From Rosa chinensis (taxonomy: Eukaryota > Streptophyta > Magnoliopsida > Rosales > Rosaceae), in the NCBI RefSeq assembly GCF_002994745.2, contig NC_037091.1:23565789-23629788 (forward strand): a stretch of 64,000 bases of DNA, written 5' to 3'. Shown here piece by piece: positions 55,680 through 64,000 of the stretch. The notes beneath the pieces are model-generated. The model was given only the letters and a program-made list of their open reading frames with translations. It was not told the DNA's origin and searched no databases. The position numbers and the translations under genes were made by a program. Position 1 is the first letter of the stretch. Each line of letters begins with the position of its first letter.

Positions 55680-56130
55680 GGTCAACATATATATTCATGT
55701 CAACATTTTCTGGGTCAAATTGTCAAGCTGCTATCTTTAGTCTTCACAATCAGTGTCAGATACCAAAGACTGTTGAAAGCAAAAACCCAGCAACACGTCC
55801 AATTTAATAATTTCTGATCACTGTGGTCTACATCAGTGTGAACTAGGATATTGAAGACTTGGTTTACTAGGTTCTTTGCATGAGGGTTAAGAAGTACATT
55901 ATTTCCTTCTGGGAATGTTCCTTTATCAATTTTACGTCCTGAAATTCTGGTGAAATTCCTTCTTTGAAAATAAGTTACATTAGTGGCCTGGTTTACAACT
56001 TTACATTAAACATGCAACTTCCATATGCCAAGTATTCTACAGGCCATATAGATGGTGACTAGAGTAATTTTACTACTATTAATGAAAACAACAAGAAGAC
56101 AAGCATAGGTTGCTTTTCTTTGGAACTTCT
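55680..56130 (+). promoter_or_regulatory. Upstream region of GLR-2
   Basis: Shared in order with the orphan region 25226-26281, which implies it belongs to the ancestral GLR unit and may hold promoter elements. No clear TATA box is evident in the last 100 bp, where the text is AATTTTACTACTATTAATG. Confidence 0.45.
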
Positions 56131-59100
56131 ATGGCGAACAACAATCAGTACCTTCTGATAATCTTCATGTTATTAGATGTTTGCCTAATCTGTGGCAACT
56201 CCTCAGCTGTTGGTGAAGATGGAACCGGAAGAAAATCACAGCAAATGGTAAATGTGGGCGTAATTCTTGACCTGGGTACTCCGGTTGGAAAGACAGCTCA
56301 ACGCTGCATATCAATGGCACTCTCGGAATTCTATGCTAGAAATGCCAACTATCGAACAAAGCTGAATCTTACCGTGAAGGATTCTAGGAATGATGTTGTT
56401 TCTGCAGCATCAGCAGGTATTATTACTTATTCTAATTTTCATTATTGAAGCTCATTACGGTAAAACTGTAAAAGTAAAACTAGCTAGACAGACCATTCTA
56501 ATTTATCTTAGTTGCTAACTTTTCCATACATGTTGTAAATGCTCAACTATTAGTGCTTTTCTCCATGAAACAAAATAATGTTAAAGTGAATATAATTTGA
56601 GTGACTAGAATTAATTTTTATTTGATGAAAGTTAATAATTTGCAGTCTACTTCCATGTTTTGCAGCTTTAGAATTGCTAAATAATGAAGAGGTGCAAGCT
56701 ATTATAGGTCCCCAAACATCAAACCAAGCTAAGTTTGTCACAAGTCTTGGAGAGAAAGCACAGATCCCCATTATCTCGTTTTCAGCCACAAGCCCTTCTT
56801 TGTCTCCAACTATGAACCGTTTCTTCATCAGGACAGCTCTGGATGACTCTTTTCAAGTAAAAGCCATCACATCCATTGTTAAAGCATATGGGTGGCATGA
56901 AGTTGTTCTTATATATGAAGACACAGAATATGGAAATGGTTTGATTCCCTATATAATTGATGCCTTTCAACAAATTGACACCAGGGTTCCTTACAGAAGT
57001 GTCATTTCCCCATCATCCAGTCGCTTAAACATTTTGAGAAAGCTTAACAAGTTAATGGCAATGGAGACGAGGGTATTCTTGGTGCACATGACTCCTTCAC
57101 TTGGTTCTAAACTCTTTGTACTTGCAAAAGATGCAGGCATGATGAGTGAAGGGTATGCTTGGATCATAACTGATGGATTATCATCTGTGTTACATCCACT
57201 GGAGGGAAATGTCATTGATTCAATGGAAGGTGTGGTGGGCGTAACGCCCTATGTACCAATGTCAACAGGTCTTGATGACTTTGAGATGAGATGGAAACAA
57301 AGCACTATTGGGACTACAAAGCAGACTCATTCTAAGATAAGCATATTTGGCTTATGGGCTTATGACACAGTTTGGGCATTAGCTAAGGCTGTAGAACTCG
57401 TTGAGTTGCAGGCAAATTATTCCAGTGCTTTAAAGAACAATAATAAAGGGAAAAGCTCAGGTGGAATATTGAGCCAAATTGGTGTGTCTAAATCAGGTCC
57501 AAGGCTTCTCCAAACATTGCTGAGGACCAGATTTGAAGGCTTAAGTGGAAGATTTAGATTGATTGATCAACAATTTCAACCTGCAGCCTTCAAAATTTTC
57601 AATGTGATAGGTAAGAGGGAGAGAGTGATTGGATATTGGACCCCCAACAAAGAATCATTTGATGATTTAGTTCAATCTGGTATGTTAACAAATTACTCGA
57701 GTACTTCGATTGCCATAGATGATCATCGTGAGTTTATCATTAAAGTACCTATATGGCCTGGAAACACCAGTACTCCACCAAAGGGTTGGGATATACCTGT
57801 AACTGGTAAAAAGTTGAGGATTGGTGTACCTGTAACATCTGACAGTTATAATGAATTTATGAAGATAAAATGGTTCCCTCACACCAATGAGCCTAAGAGC
57901 TTCTCAGGGTTCTCGTATGATGTTTTCCTTGCAGCCTTAGAAAGAGTGCCATTTGCACTTCCACACAAGTTCATTCCATTCACCAATGTTTCATCAAGAG
58001 AGGCTGCAGGGACTTATGACGATCTTCTTTACCAGATTAAGTTGAATGTGAGTTAATTTTATCTTTTCATTTCATTAGGTTAATTTTGTTTTCCCCTTTC
58101 CATGTTTTACGTTAATTATAATCTGAATGTGGCCATGGAAATGCAGAAATTTGATGCTGTAGTGGGAGATATAACAATAATTGCCAGTAGGACGTCTTAT
58201 GTTGATTTTACACTACCTTATTCTGAATCAGGCGTACGGATGGTGGTGAAAGTTAAAGATGACCAAAGAAGGAATATGTGGATTTTCCTAAAACCTCTTA
58301 GTTGGGATCTTTGGTTGACAACTGGGGGTGCCTTCATTTTTACAGCTGTTGTAGTATGGGTCTTGGAACACAATCAAAACACAGAGTTCAAGGGTTCACG
58401 ACAGCAACAAGTTGGCACAACTCTATGGTTTTCTTTTTCAACTCTTGTTTTTGCACACAGTAAGCATTTTATAGATACCAGCTGATTTTTTTAACTTGTT
58501 GCATTTTTTCATCACATTACTGATAGCGTCTATTGTAAGAAATTCCATTCTGCTCACTCGTTGACCTTCTAACCTCACACATTAGTACAAAGTTACACAT
58601 AGGCCTAAGTACTATTATTTTCCTTTTCTGATTGAATTTGCATTTGTATACTTATATTGTCATTATATGTATTAGAGGAGAGGGTGGTGAGCAATTGGAC
58701 AAGATTTGTGCTGATCATATGGATTTTTGTGGTACTCATCCTAACACAGAGTTACACTGCAAGCTTAGCGTCACTGCTAACTGTAGAAAGGTTGCAGCCT
58801 GCAGTTGTTGATATAAATGAACTCAGACGTAATGGTGATTATGTTGGATACCAAACGAATTCCTTTGTACGAGAGCTTTTAACAAGAGAATTGAAGTTTG
58901 AGGAGAACAGGCTAAAGAATTATAGAGTTATGGAGGATTATCATAAAGCATTGTCTCAAGGAAGCAAAAATGGTGGTGTTGATGCTATTTTCGACGAAAT
59001 CCCCTACGTGAAGCTCTTCCTCGCCAAGTATTCTGCTGGATACACTATGGTTGGACCAACCTACAAAACTGACGGATTTGGCTTTGTAAGTCTTTCAACC

Positions 59101-60204
59101 TCTTTTAATTGATTTATTGAAGATGGAACATACATCTTTTTAGATAGTTAGAACATAATTAAATAGTAGAGTGATCTTCAACCAAATCATTCACGTTACT
59201 CGCATATTCAATTATTCATACCTGCACTTCATGGGGATTTTTCACTTGTATCCAAAAGTAATGTGCTACCTGCAGATCTACTTATGTTCACCATTAAACA
59301 GTTAAACTACCTAGACTGGTATGGTGCTGATATTTTTCTTTTACAGTGTGGTCAATAACAAACATGGTGAGATTAAATATTTCTTTTTGTATTTCAGGCC
59401 TTCCCACTAGGCTCCCCTCTTGTTGCTTACTTTTCGAGGGCAATCTTGAAAGTGACTCAAGATCATGAGACAATGGAACAACTGCAACGGAAGTATTTCC
59501 CAGATGAATCCAAATGTCAAGATAAGAGTTCCACATTCTCTTCAGAAAATCCAAGTCTAAGCGTGTACAGCTTTGCAGGCCTGTTCCTCACCACAGCGGT
59601 CATTTCAATTTCTTCATGCTCGATATCTATGCTTTCCAAGTTCCTGTATAAACAGTGGCCTGCGTTGAATCCCATCCATGCAGAAGCCAGCTCACTCTTG
59701 TCAAAAATATCAAAGCATTTTCATCAAAACAAAGCAACTGATCTAAAGATAACTGCTTCATCTGCAACAAATGCTAGAGGTGGTGAAGCTTCACAGATGC
59801 TAGAGTGTTTCCACCAAGAACTAGACAATGTTCCAACAGATGAACATAAGGTGCTGTCCAGAGCAGTTAGCAGGCGTTTAGATGAAAGAGATTCGGAAAT
59901 GAAGAGGATTGAAGAGGAGCAGAGAAGGATTAGGGAGGGCCATGAAGTGAGTTTGGCTCTTCTTCACAGGGCTGAACTTGATAACTTACTTAAGGTGCCT
60001 GTGCAGGAGATCATAGCAGTGGAGATGGACAAGGCCATACAGAGGGCTGGGTTGTTACACTTGGGACCTTCTTTGGCTGCCCTGCTCGGAATGGCAGGTG
60101 AAACGAACAGAAGTATATCACAGTCGACAAACCAGGGGAATGAAGTGAATGCATCAACCAGTACTATTGCTAATCCGGATTATGTGGCAAAGCCTGATAT
60201 TTGA
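56131..60204 (+). CDS. Glutamate receptor-like channel GLR-2 (clade II-like), 5 exons, 1065 aa, long C-tail
   Basis: Ligand-gated cation channel of the plant GLR family. Exons: 56131-56416, 56666-58047, 58147-58459, 58676-59085, 59398-60204. All phases agree and all donors are GT. Start MANNNQYLLI; an in-frame upstream ATG is absent. Signal peptide about 1-28. ANF_receptor domain about 40-430 (AIIGPQTS, IYEDTEYGNG). S1 about 490-600 (FDAVVGDITI, PYSESGV). M1 about 609-631, pore loop about 646-661 (LWFSFSTLVFAHK), M3 about 671-695 with SYTASLASLLTV. S2 contains ELRRNGDYVGYQ. M4 about 853-878. The tail after M4 is about 180 residues, including a charged, coiled-coil-like stretch RRLDERDSEMKRIEEEQRR, which makes the protein about 100-150 aa longer than usual GLRs. 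It is closest to the pseudogene at 1733-3475. Copia F lies 69 bp past the stop. Confidence 0.93.
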
Positions 60205-60272
60205 GGCTGGGTATAGACAGACGACTATAAGTAGTCCTTTTATTTTTTATTTTTTCCTTTTGAGTTAGGACT

Positions 60273-60479
60273 TGTTTAAGTATATTGGTATTGAGAGAGA
60301 TTGATGAGAGAAGTGTATTTCATTATAGAGAATAGGAGCCCTATATATAGGGATTACAAAGTGCATAATCTAATGTTACAAGGAATACCAATCCGTGTAG
60401 GATTGGGAAATCTAGAACCTTCTCTCCTATTCCTATTCCTAGTTTGATAAGGCACACTAAACTTGATTTTCCTTCAACA
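60273..60479 (-). repeat. 3' LTR of copia F
   Basis: 207 bp with TG...CA ends. TATA-like CCCTATATATAGGG near 60340-60353 is a perfect palindrome, so it could read either way. Confidence 0.92.
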
Positions 60480-60677
60480 CTCCCCCTTGTGCCGCTCAAA
60501 CTTGGTGGTGACGCTTCATCCGTTGCCTCGTTAAAAACCTTGCCAGGTAACAAAAACCCTGTGGGACAAAAATAATCCTGGTCGAAGGACAAAAAGAGCA
60601 CAACACGTCCTTCACTCTTCGAGATCGAACATGTAGACATCATAACTCCCCCTGATGTCGATATCTCCCCCTGATTG

Positions 60678-63600
60678 CTACAATCGTGGGAGTTCGGATA
60701 ACTTTCTCAATCCGATGCTCTTCACATGTTTCTCGAAGGTGGATTTAGGTAACGACTTAGTGAATAAGTCCGCTACATTATCCTCTGATCGGATTTGATT
60801 CACTTCAATCTTTAGAAGTGATTGTTGTTGCTGATTATAAAAGAACTTAGGCGATATATGCTTGGTGTTGTCACCCTTGATGAAACCTAACTTCATTTGT
60901 TCAATACAAGCTGCATTATCCTCATAAATGCATGTAGGGTCATCTGTGGTAGACTTCAAACCACAACTTCCTTGAATGTGTCGAATTACAGACCTTAACC
61001 ATACACATTCACGTACAGCTTCATGTAGAGCAATAATCTCTGCATGATTTGAGGAAGTAGCAACAAGGGTCTGTTTCGTAGACCTCCAAGATATCGCAGT
61101 GCTTCCCATGGTAAAGACATAACCTGTTTGGGAGCGACCTTTGTGAGGGTCAGAGAGGTACCCTGCATCAGCAAAGCCCATCAAGACATCATTGTCGTTT
61201 TGATGGAGGGAGATAGGAGGACGCCGGCCACCATGAGCGGCGGCGGCGCCGGCGCCGGCAACATGGCCGGCGGCCATTCCATGGACGGGGGCGTTTTGCC
61301 TTTTTGGGTCCGATCCCAATTTTCCGTCATTCCTTTTCTCTCTGTAGGGATAGAATAAGCCCATATCAATCGTACCTCTTAGGTATCGAAAGATTGTCTT
61401 TATACCAATCCAATGGCGGCGTGTTGGCGCAGAGCTATGTCTAGCTAACAAGTTCACTGCGAATGAGATATCCGGTCTTGTGCATTGAGCTAAGTACAAT
61501 AATGCGCCTATTGCACTTAAATAGGGCACTTCGGCCTCTAGGGGTTCTTCGTCCTCATCCCTTGGACGAAACGGATCTTTTCCGGGCTCAAGACTACGGC
61601 CGATCATGGGAGTACTTGCAGGCTTTGCTTTATCTTCATTAAAGCGCCTTAGAATTTTCTGAGTATATGCAGACTGATGGATCAAAATCCCATCACTACG
61701 GTGCTCGAGTTCTAAACCGAGACAAAACCGTGTTTTCCCAAGATCTTTCATCTCAAATTCGGATTTCAAGTAATTAGCAGTTTCCTTTAACTCATCTAGA
61801 GTTCCAATTAGGTTCATGTCATCGACATAAACTGCTACGATTGCAAATCCGGAACTTGTTCTTTTAATGAACACGCATGGGCATATTTCATTGTTAATAT
61901 ATCCCTTCCCAATCAAGTAGTCACTTAGACGATTATACCACATCCGTCCGGATTGTTTTAATCCATATAGTGAGCGTTTTAATCTTATTGAAAACGCGCT
62001 CCGTGGTTTAGAGCCACTTGATTTGGGTAATTGAAGTCCATCTGGAACCTTCATATATATCTCTGAATCTAGATCCCCATAGAGATATGCTGTAACCACA
62101 TCCATAAGCTGCATGTCAAGTTTTTCGGAAACTACCAAACTGACAAGGTAGCGGAACGTTATAACGTCCATTACGGGAGAATATGTCTCCTCGTAGTCGA
62201 TTCCAGGGCGTTGTGAGAAACCTTGCGCCACAAGGCGGGCTTTATATCTTACCACCTCATTTTTCTCATTACGCTTTCTAACAAAGACCCATTTATGGCC
62301 AACAGGCTTTACACTTGGGGGTGTCTGCGTTACAGGCCCAAATACCTGTCTCTTTGTTAGTGAATCCAATTCAACCTGGATCGCATCTTTCCATTTAGGC
62401 CAATCTGCTCTTCGTTGACATTCTTCAACAGAGCGAGGTTCGATATCATCATATTCTATAATCCCTTTCGCAATATGATATGCAAATGCATCATCAATCG
62501 CCATAGAATTTCTATCCATCATCTCATGTACACTAGTGTAATTTATGGAGATCTCTCTATTCTCTGGAGTTGGTTCTGACATTGGAGCGTCCCCCAATGA
62601 TGTCTCTTGGACATAACCATAATCCGGAATATTCTCATGAGATGGATTATTTATATCGATGATTAATGGATTATTCTGTGCCAAACTCGCTTTCTTTCTT
62701 GGGCGAGAATCCATCGAACCTATAGGCCTCCCGCGCTTCCTGGCAGGAGCCATGGGCCTAGCCACAACGTCACCATCACTGTGAGAGGGGACGTTGGCGC
62801 CATGCTCAAATCCTCTTGAGTTAGCGTCATGTCCTCTAGTTTTAGGGACATCAATCCTTGCAGGCACGTTTGCAGCAGGTATGTGTGATCTCGTCACTTT
62901 AGCGATATCAGAAAACGCATCAGGCATCGATTCTGCTACGTTCTGAAGATCGAGAATTCTCCGCACTTCAATTTCAGACTGTGCGGTTCGGGGATCAAGA
63001 TGAGACAGAGTGGGGACAGACCACGACAATTCCGGTCGTTCCTGTTGAACATTGATGTTCTTATCTCCCCCTAACGATGGGAAGACTGTCTCATCGAAGT
63101 GACAATCCGCAAATCTAGCGGTAAAGAGATCGCCTGTCAAAGGTTCTATGTAGCGGATAATCGTTGGAGAATCATATCCAACATAAAGGCCTAATCGTCT
63201 TTGAGGACCCATTTTGGTGCGCTGTGGCGGCGCAATAGGCACATAGACCGCACACCCAAATATGCGTAAGTGTGAGACATCAGGCTCATACCCAGTAACC
63301 ATCTGGGACGCAGAGAAGGGTTGGGTGGCAGTGGGCCTCAGACGAATAAGCACAGCTGCATGCAATATTGCATAGCCCCAAGCAGAAATAGGGAGATTGG
63401 TGCGCATCACCAATGCTCGAGCAACCATTTGTAGTCGTTTAATGGTGGCTTCTGCGAGACCATTTTGGGTATGAACATGAGGAACAGGATGTTCAACATC
63501 AATCCCAATGGACATGCAATAATCATCAAAAGTCTTTGATGTAAACTCCCCAGCATTGTCTAATCTTATAGACTTAATGGGATGATCAGGGTGGTGAGCC

Positions 63601-64000
63601 CGTAACTTAATGATTTGTGCTAGGAGTTTAGCAAATGCAGCGTTCCTTGTGGACAATAGCATGACATGTGACCAGCGTGTCGATGCATCAACCAACACCA
63701 TAAAATATCTAAATGGTCCGCATGGTGGTTGAATAGGTCCACAAATATCACCTTGAATTCTTTGCAAGAATGGTATATTTTCCTTGGTGTCCTTTGCATA
63801 GGATGGTCTTGATCCTAACTTTGCTAAAGAGCAGGCTTTGCAGAACGAATGATGGGCTTTAGAAACAACCAATGAGGATTTTGGTTGAGCCACAAAGTCA
63901 CAAGTGACCTTAGAAGTAAAAGTTGGAGACAAAGGACCCTTGGTGGCGTCAATGCCACCCTGAGGCCGCAGGGGGAAGGCGGCGCCGGCCAAGGATGGCC
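60678..64000 (-). CDS. Ty1-copia pol polyprotein (integrase, reverse transcriptase, RNase H), partial
   Basis: An open frame of more than 1100 codons with no stop, entering from the right edge. Order: GAG-pre-integrase end with HHSFCKACSLAK (about residues 48-59 of the visible part). Integrase core with GDICGPI and VDASTRW (about 91-120), LDNAGEFTS, and HTQNGLAEATIKR carrying the catalytic Glu. A Pro/Ser-rich linker with IPAANVPARIDVP. Reverse transcriptase (about 560-810) with KARLVAQGFSQ, QLMDVVTAYLYG and the active-site YVDD. RNase H with FADAGYLSDPHKG and YEDNAACIEQ near the end. All catalytic blocks are present, so it may be functional. It copies element RNA into DNA and inserts it. A Gly/Ala/His-rich insert (about residues 905-930) separates reverse transcriptase and RNase H. 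gag and any protease lie outside the window. Confidence 0.95.
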   Translation of the reverse strand, partial: PSLAGAAFPLRPQGGIDATKGPLSPTFTSKVTCDFVAQPKSSLVVSKAHHSFCKACSLAKLGSRPSYAKDTKENIPFLQRIQGDICGPIQPPCGPFRYFMVLVDASTRWSHVMLLSTRNAAFAKLLAQIIKLRAHHPDHPIKSIRLDNAGEFTSKTFDDYCMSIGIDVEHPVPHVHTQNGLAEATIKRLQMVARALVMRTNLPISAWGYAILHAAVLIRLRPTATQPFSASQMVTGYEPDVSHLRIFGCAVYVPIAPPQRTKMGPQRRLGLYVGYDSPTIIRYIEPLTGDLFTARFADCHFDETVFPSLGGDKNINVQQERPELSWSVPTLSHLDPRTAQSEIEVRRILDLQNVAESMPDAFSDIAKVTRSHIPAANVPARIDVPKTRGHDANSRGFEHGANVPSHSDGDVVARPMAPARKRGRPIGSMDSRPRKKASLAQNNPLIIDINNPSHENIPDYGYVQETSLGDAPMSEPTPENREISINYTSVHEMMDRNSMAIDDAFAYHIAKGIIEYDDIEPRSVEECQRRADWPKWKDAIQVELDSLTKRQVFGPVTQTPPSVKPVGHKWVFVRKRNEKNEVVRYKARLVAQGFSQRPGIDYEETYSPVMDVITFRYLVSLVVSEKLDMQLMDVVTAYLYGDLDSEIYMKVPDGLQLPKSSGSKPRSAFSIRLKRSLYGLKQSGRMWYNRLSDYLIGKGYINNEICPCVFIKRTSSGFAIVAVYVDDMNLIGTLDELKETANYLKSEFEMKDLGKTRFCLGLELEHRSDGILIHQSAYTQKILRRFNEDKAKPASTPMIGRSLEPGKDPFRPRDEDEEPLEAEVPYLSAIGALLYLAQCTRPDISFAVNLLARHSSAPTRRHWIGIKTIFRYLRGTIDMGLFYPYREKRNDGKLGSDPKRQNAPVHGMAAGHVAGAGAAAAHGGRRPPISLHQNDNDVLMGFADAGYLSDPHKGRSQTGYVFTMGSTAISWRSTKQTLVATSSNHAEIIALHEAVRECVWLRSVIRHIQGSCGLKSTTDDPTCIYEDNAACIEQMKLGFIKGDNTKHISPKFFYNQQQQSLLKIEVNQIRSEDNVADLFTKSLPKSTFEKHVKSIGLRKLSELPRL

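Larger units (their letters stand above)
60273..64000 (-). mobile_element. Copia retrotransposon F, 3' part; continues beyond the window
   Basis: 3' LTR at 60273-60479, then noncoding sequence and a long open pol frame reading from the right edge to 60678. It is inserted in the immediate 3' flank of GLR-2 in antisense orientation. The 5-bp site left of the LTR is GGACT. The other end is outside the window, so the duplication cannot be checked. Family features (PPT-side text CTCCCCCTTGTGCCGCTC, LTR ends TGTTTAAG...CCTTCAACA) are shared with D and E. Confidence 0.92.

Noticed and set aside
1..64000. tRNA, rRNA, operons, toxin-antitoxin or phage-defence systems
   Set aside because: Nothing supports them; gene structure and repeats are those of a plant nuclear chromosome.

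Overview
The window is nuclear DNA of a flowering plant. It has introns, plant-type glutamate receptor-like (GLR) genes and a dense load of plant LTR retrotransposons, LINEs, CACTA, hAT and MULE relics and fold-back MITEs. The repeat families look like those of rosids, and Rosaceae is my guess, but the sequence alone does not prove the family. I see no rRNA, tRNA, CRISPR array or prokaryotic feature.

The genic backbone is a tandem cluster of clade-II-like GLR ion-channel genes on the + strand. A decayed copy lies at 1733-3475 (parts of exons 4 and 5, with a LINE in intron 4). Two apparently intact five-exon genes follow, at 20436-23683 (914 aa) and 56131-60204 (1065 aa). An orphan copy of the GLR upstream region lies at 25150-26281 with no gene behind it. 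Exon phases and splice sites of the two intact genes are internally consistent, and both encode the ligand-binding domains, the pore and four membrane segments.

Transposons fill the spaces. 1-9.9 kb: LTR-like sequence, the GLR pseudogene, a solo LTR with target duplication ATCCT, a possible small gene, and a hAT-like element with 185-bp tandem repeats. 9.9-18 kb: the remains of a Del/Tekay-like Ty3-gypsy element whose interior is only about 130 bp. Its 5' LTR carries a CACTA element holding intron-containing pieces of a WD40 gene and of ribosomal protein S3, and then a row of four inverted-repeat elements. 18-20.4 kb: a broken MULE transposase and the GLR-1 upstream region. 24-25 kb: a hAT-like MITE. 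26.3-50.3 kb: a four-level nest (gag-bearing element A > solo LTR B > deleted Ty3-gypsy element C > copia D), with insertion order shown by perfect 5-bp target duplications, followed by truncated copia E. 50.3-55.6 kb: fragments of a MYB/SANT gene and an ALKBH10B-like gene, a solo LTR, a hAT transposase relic and a LINE with an internal tandem duplication. 60.3 kb to the end: copia F with a long open pol frame, inserted 69 bp beyond the GLR-2 stop codon in antisense orientation.

The biology is a GLR cluster expanding by tandem duplication while transposons break, copy and separate its members. I found no clearly new molecular system. The best leads are the gene-carrying CACTA element, the long coiled-coil-like tail of GLR-2, the GC-AG intron of GLR-1, a defective copia subfamily (D and E) beside its apparently competent relative F, and the chain of fold-back elements.
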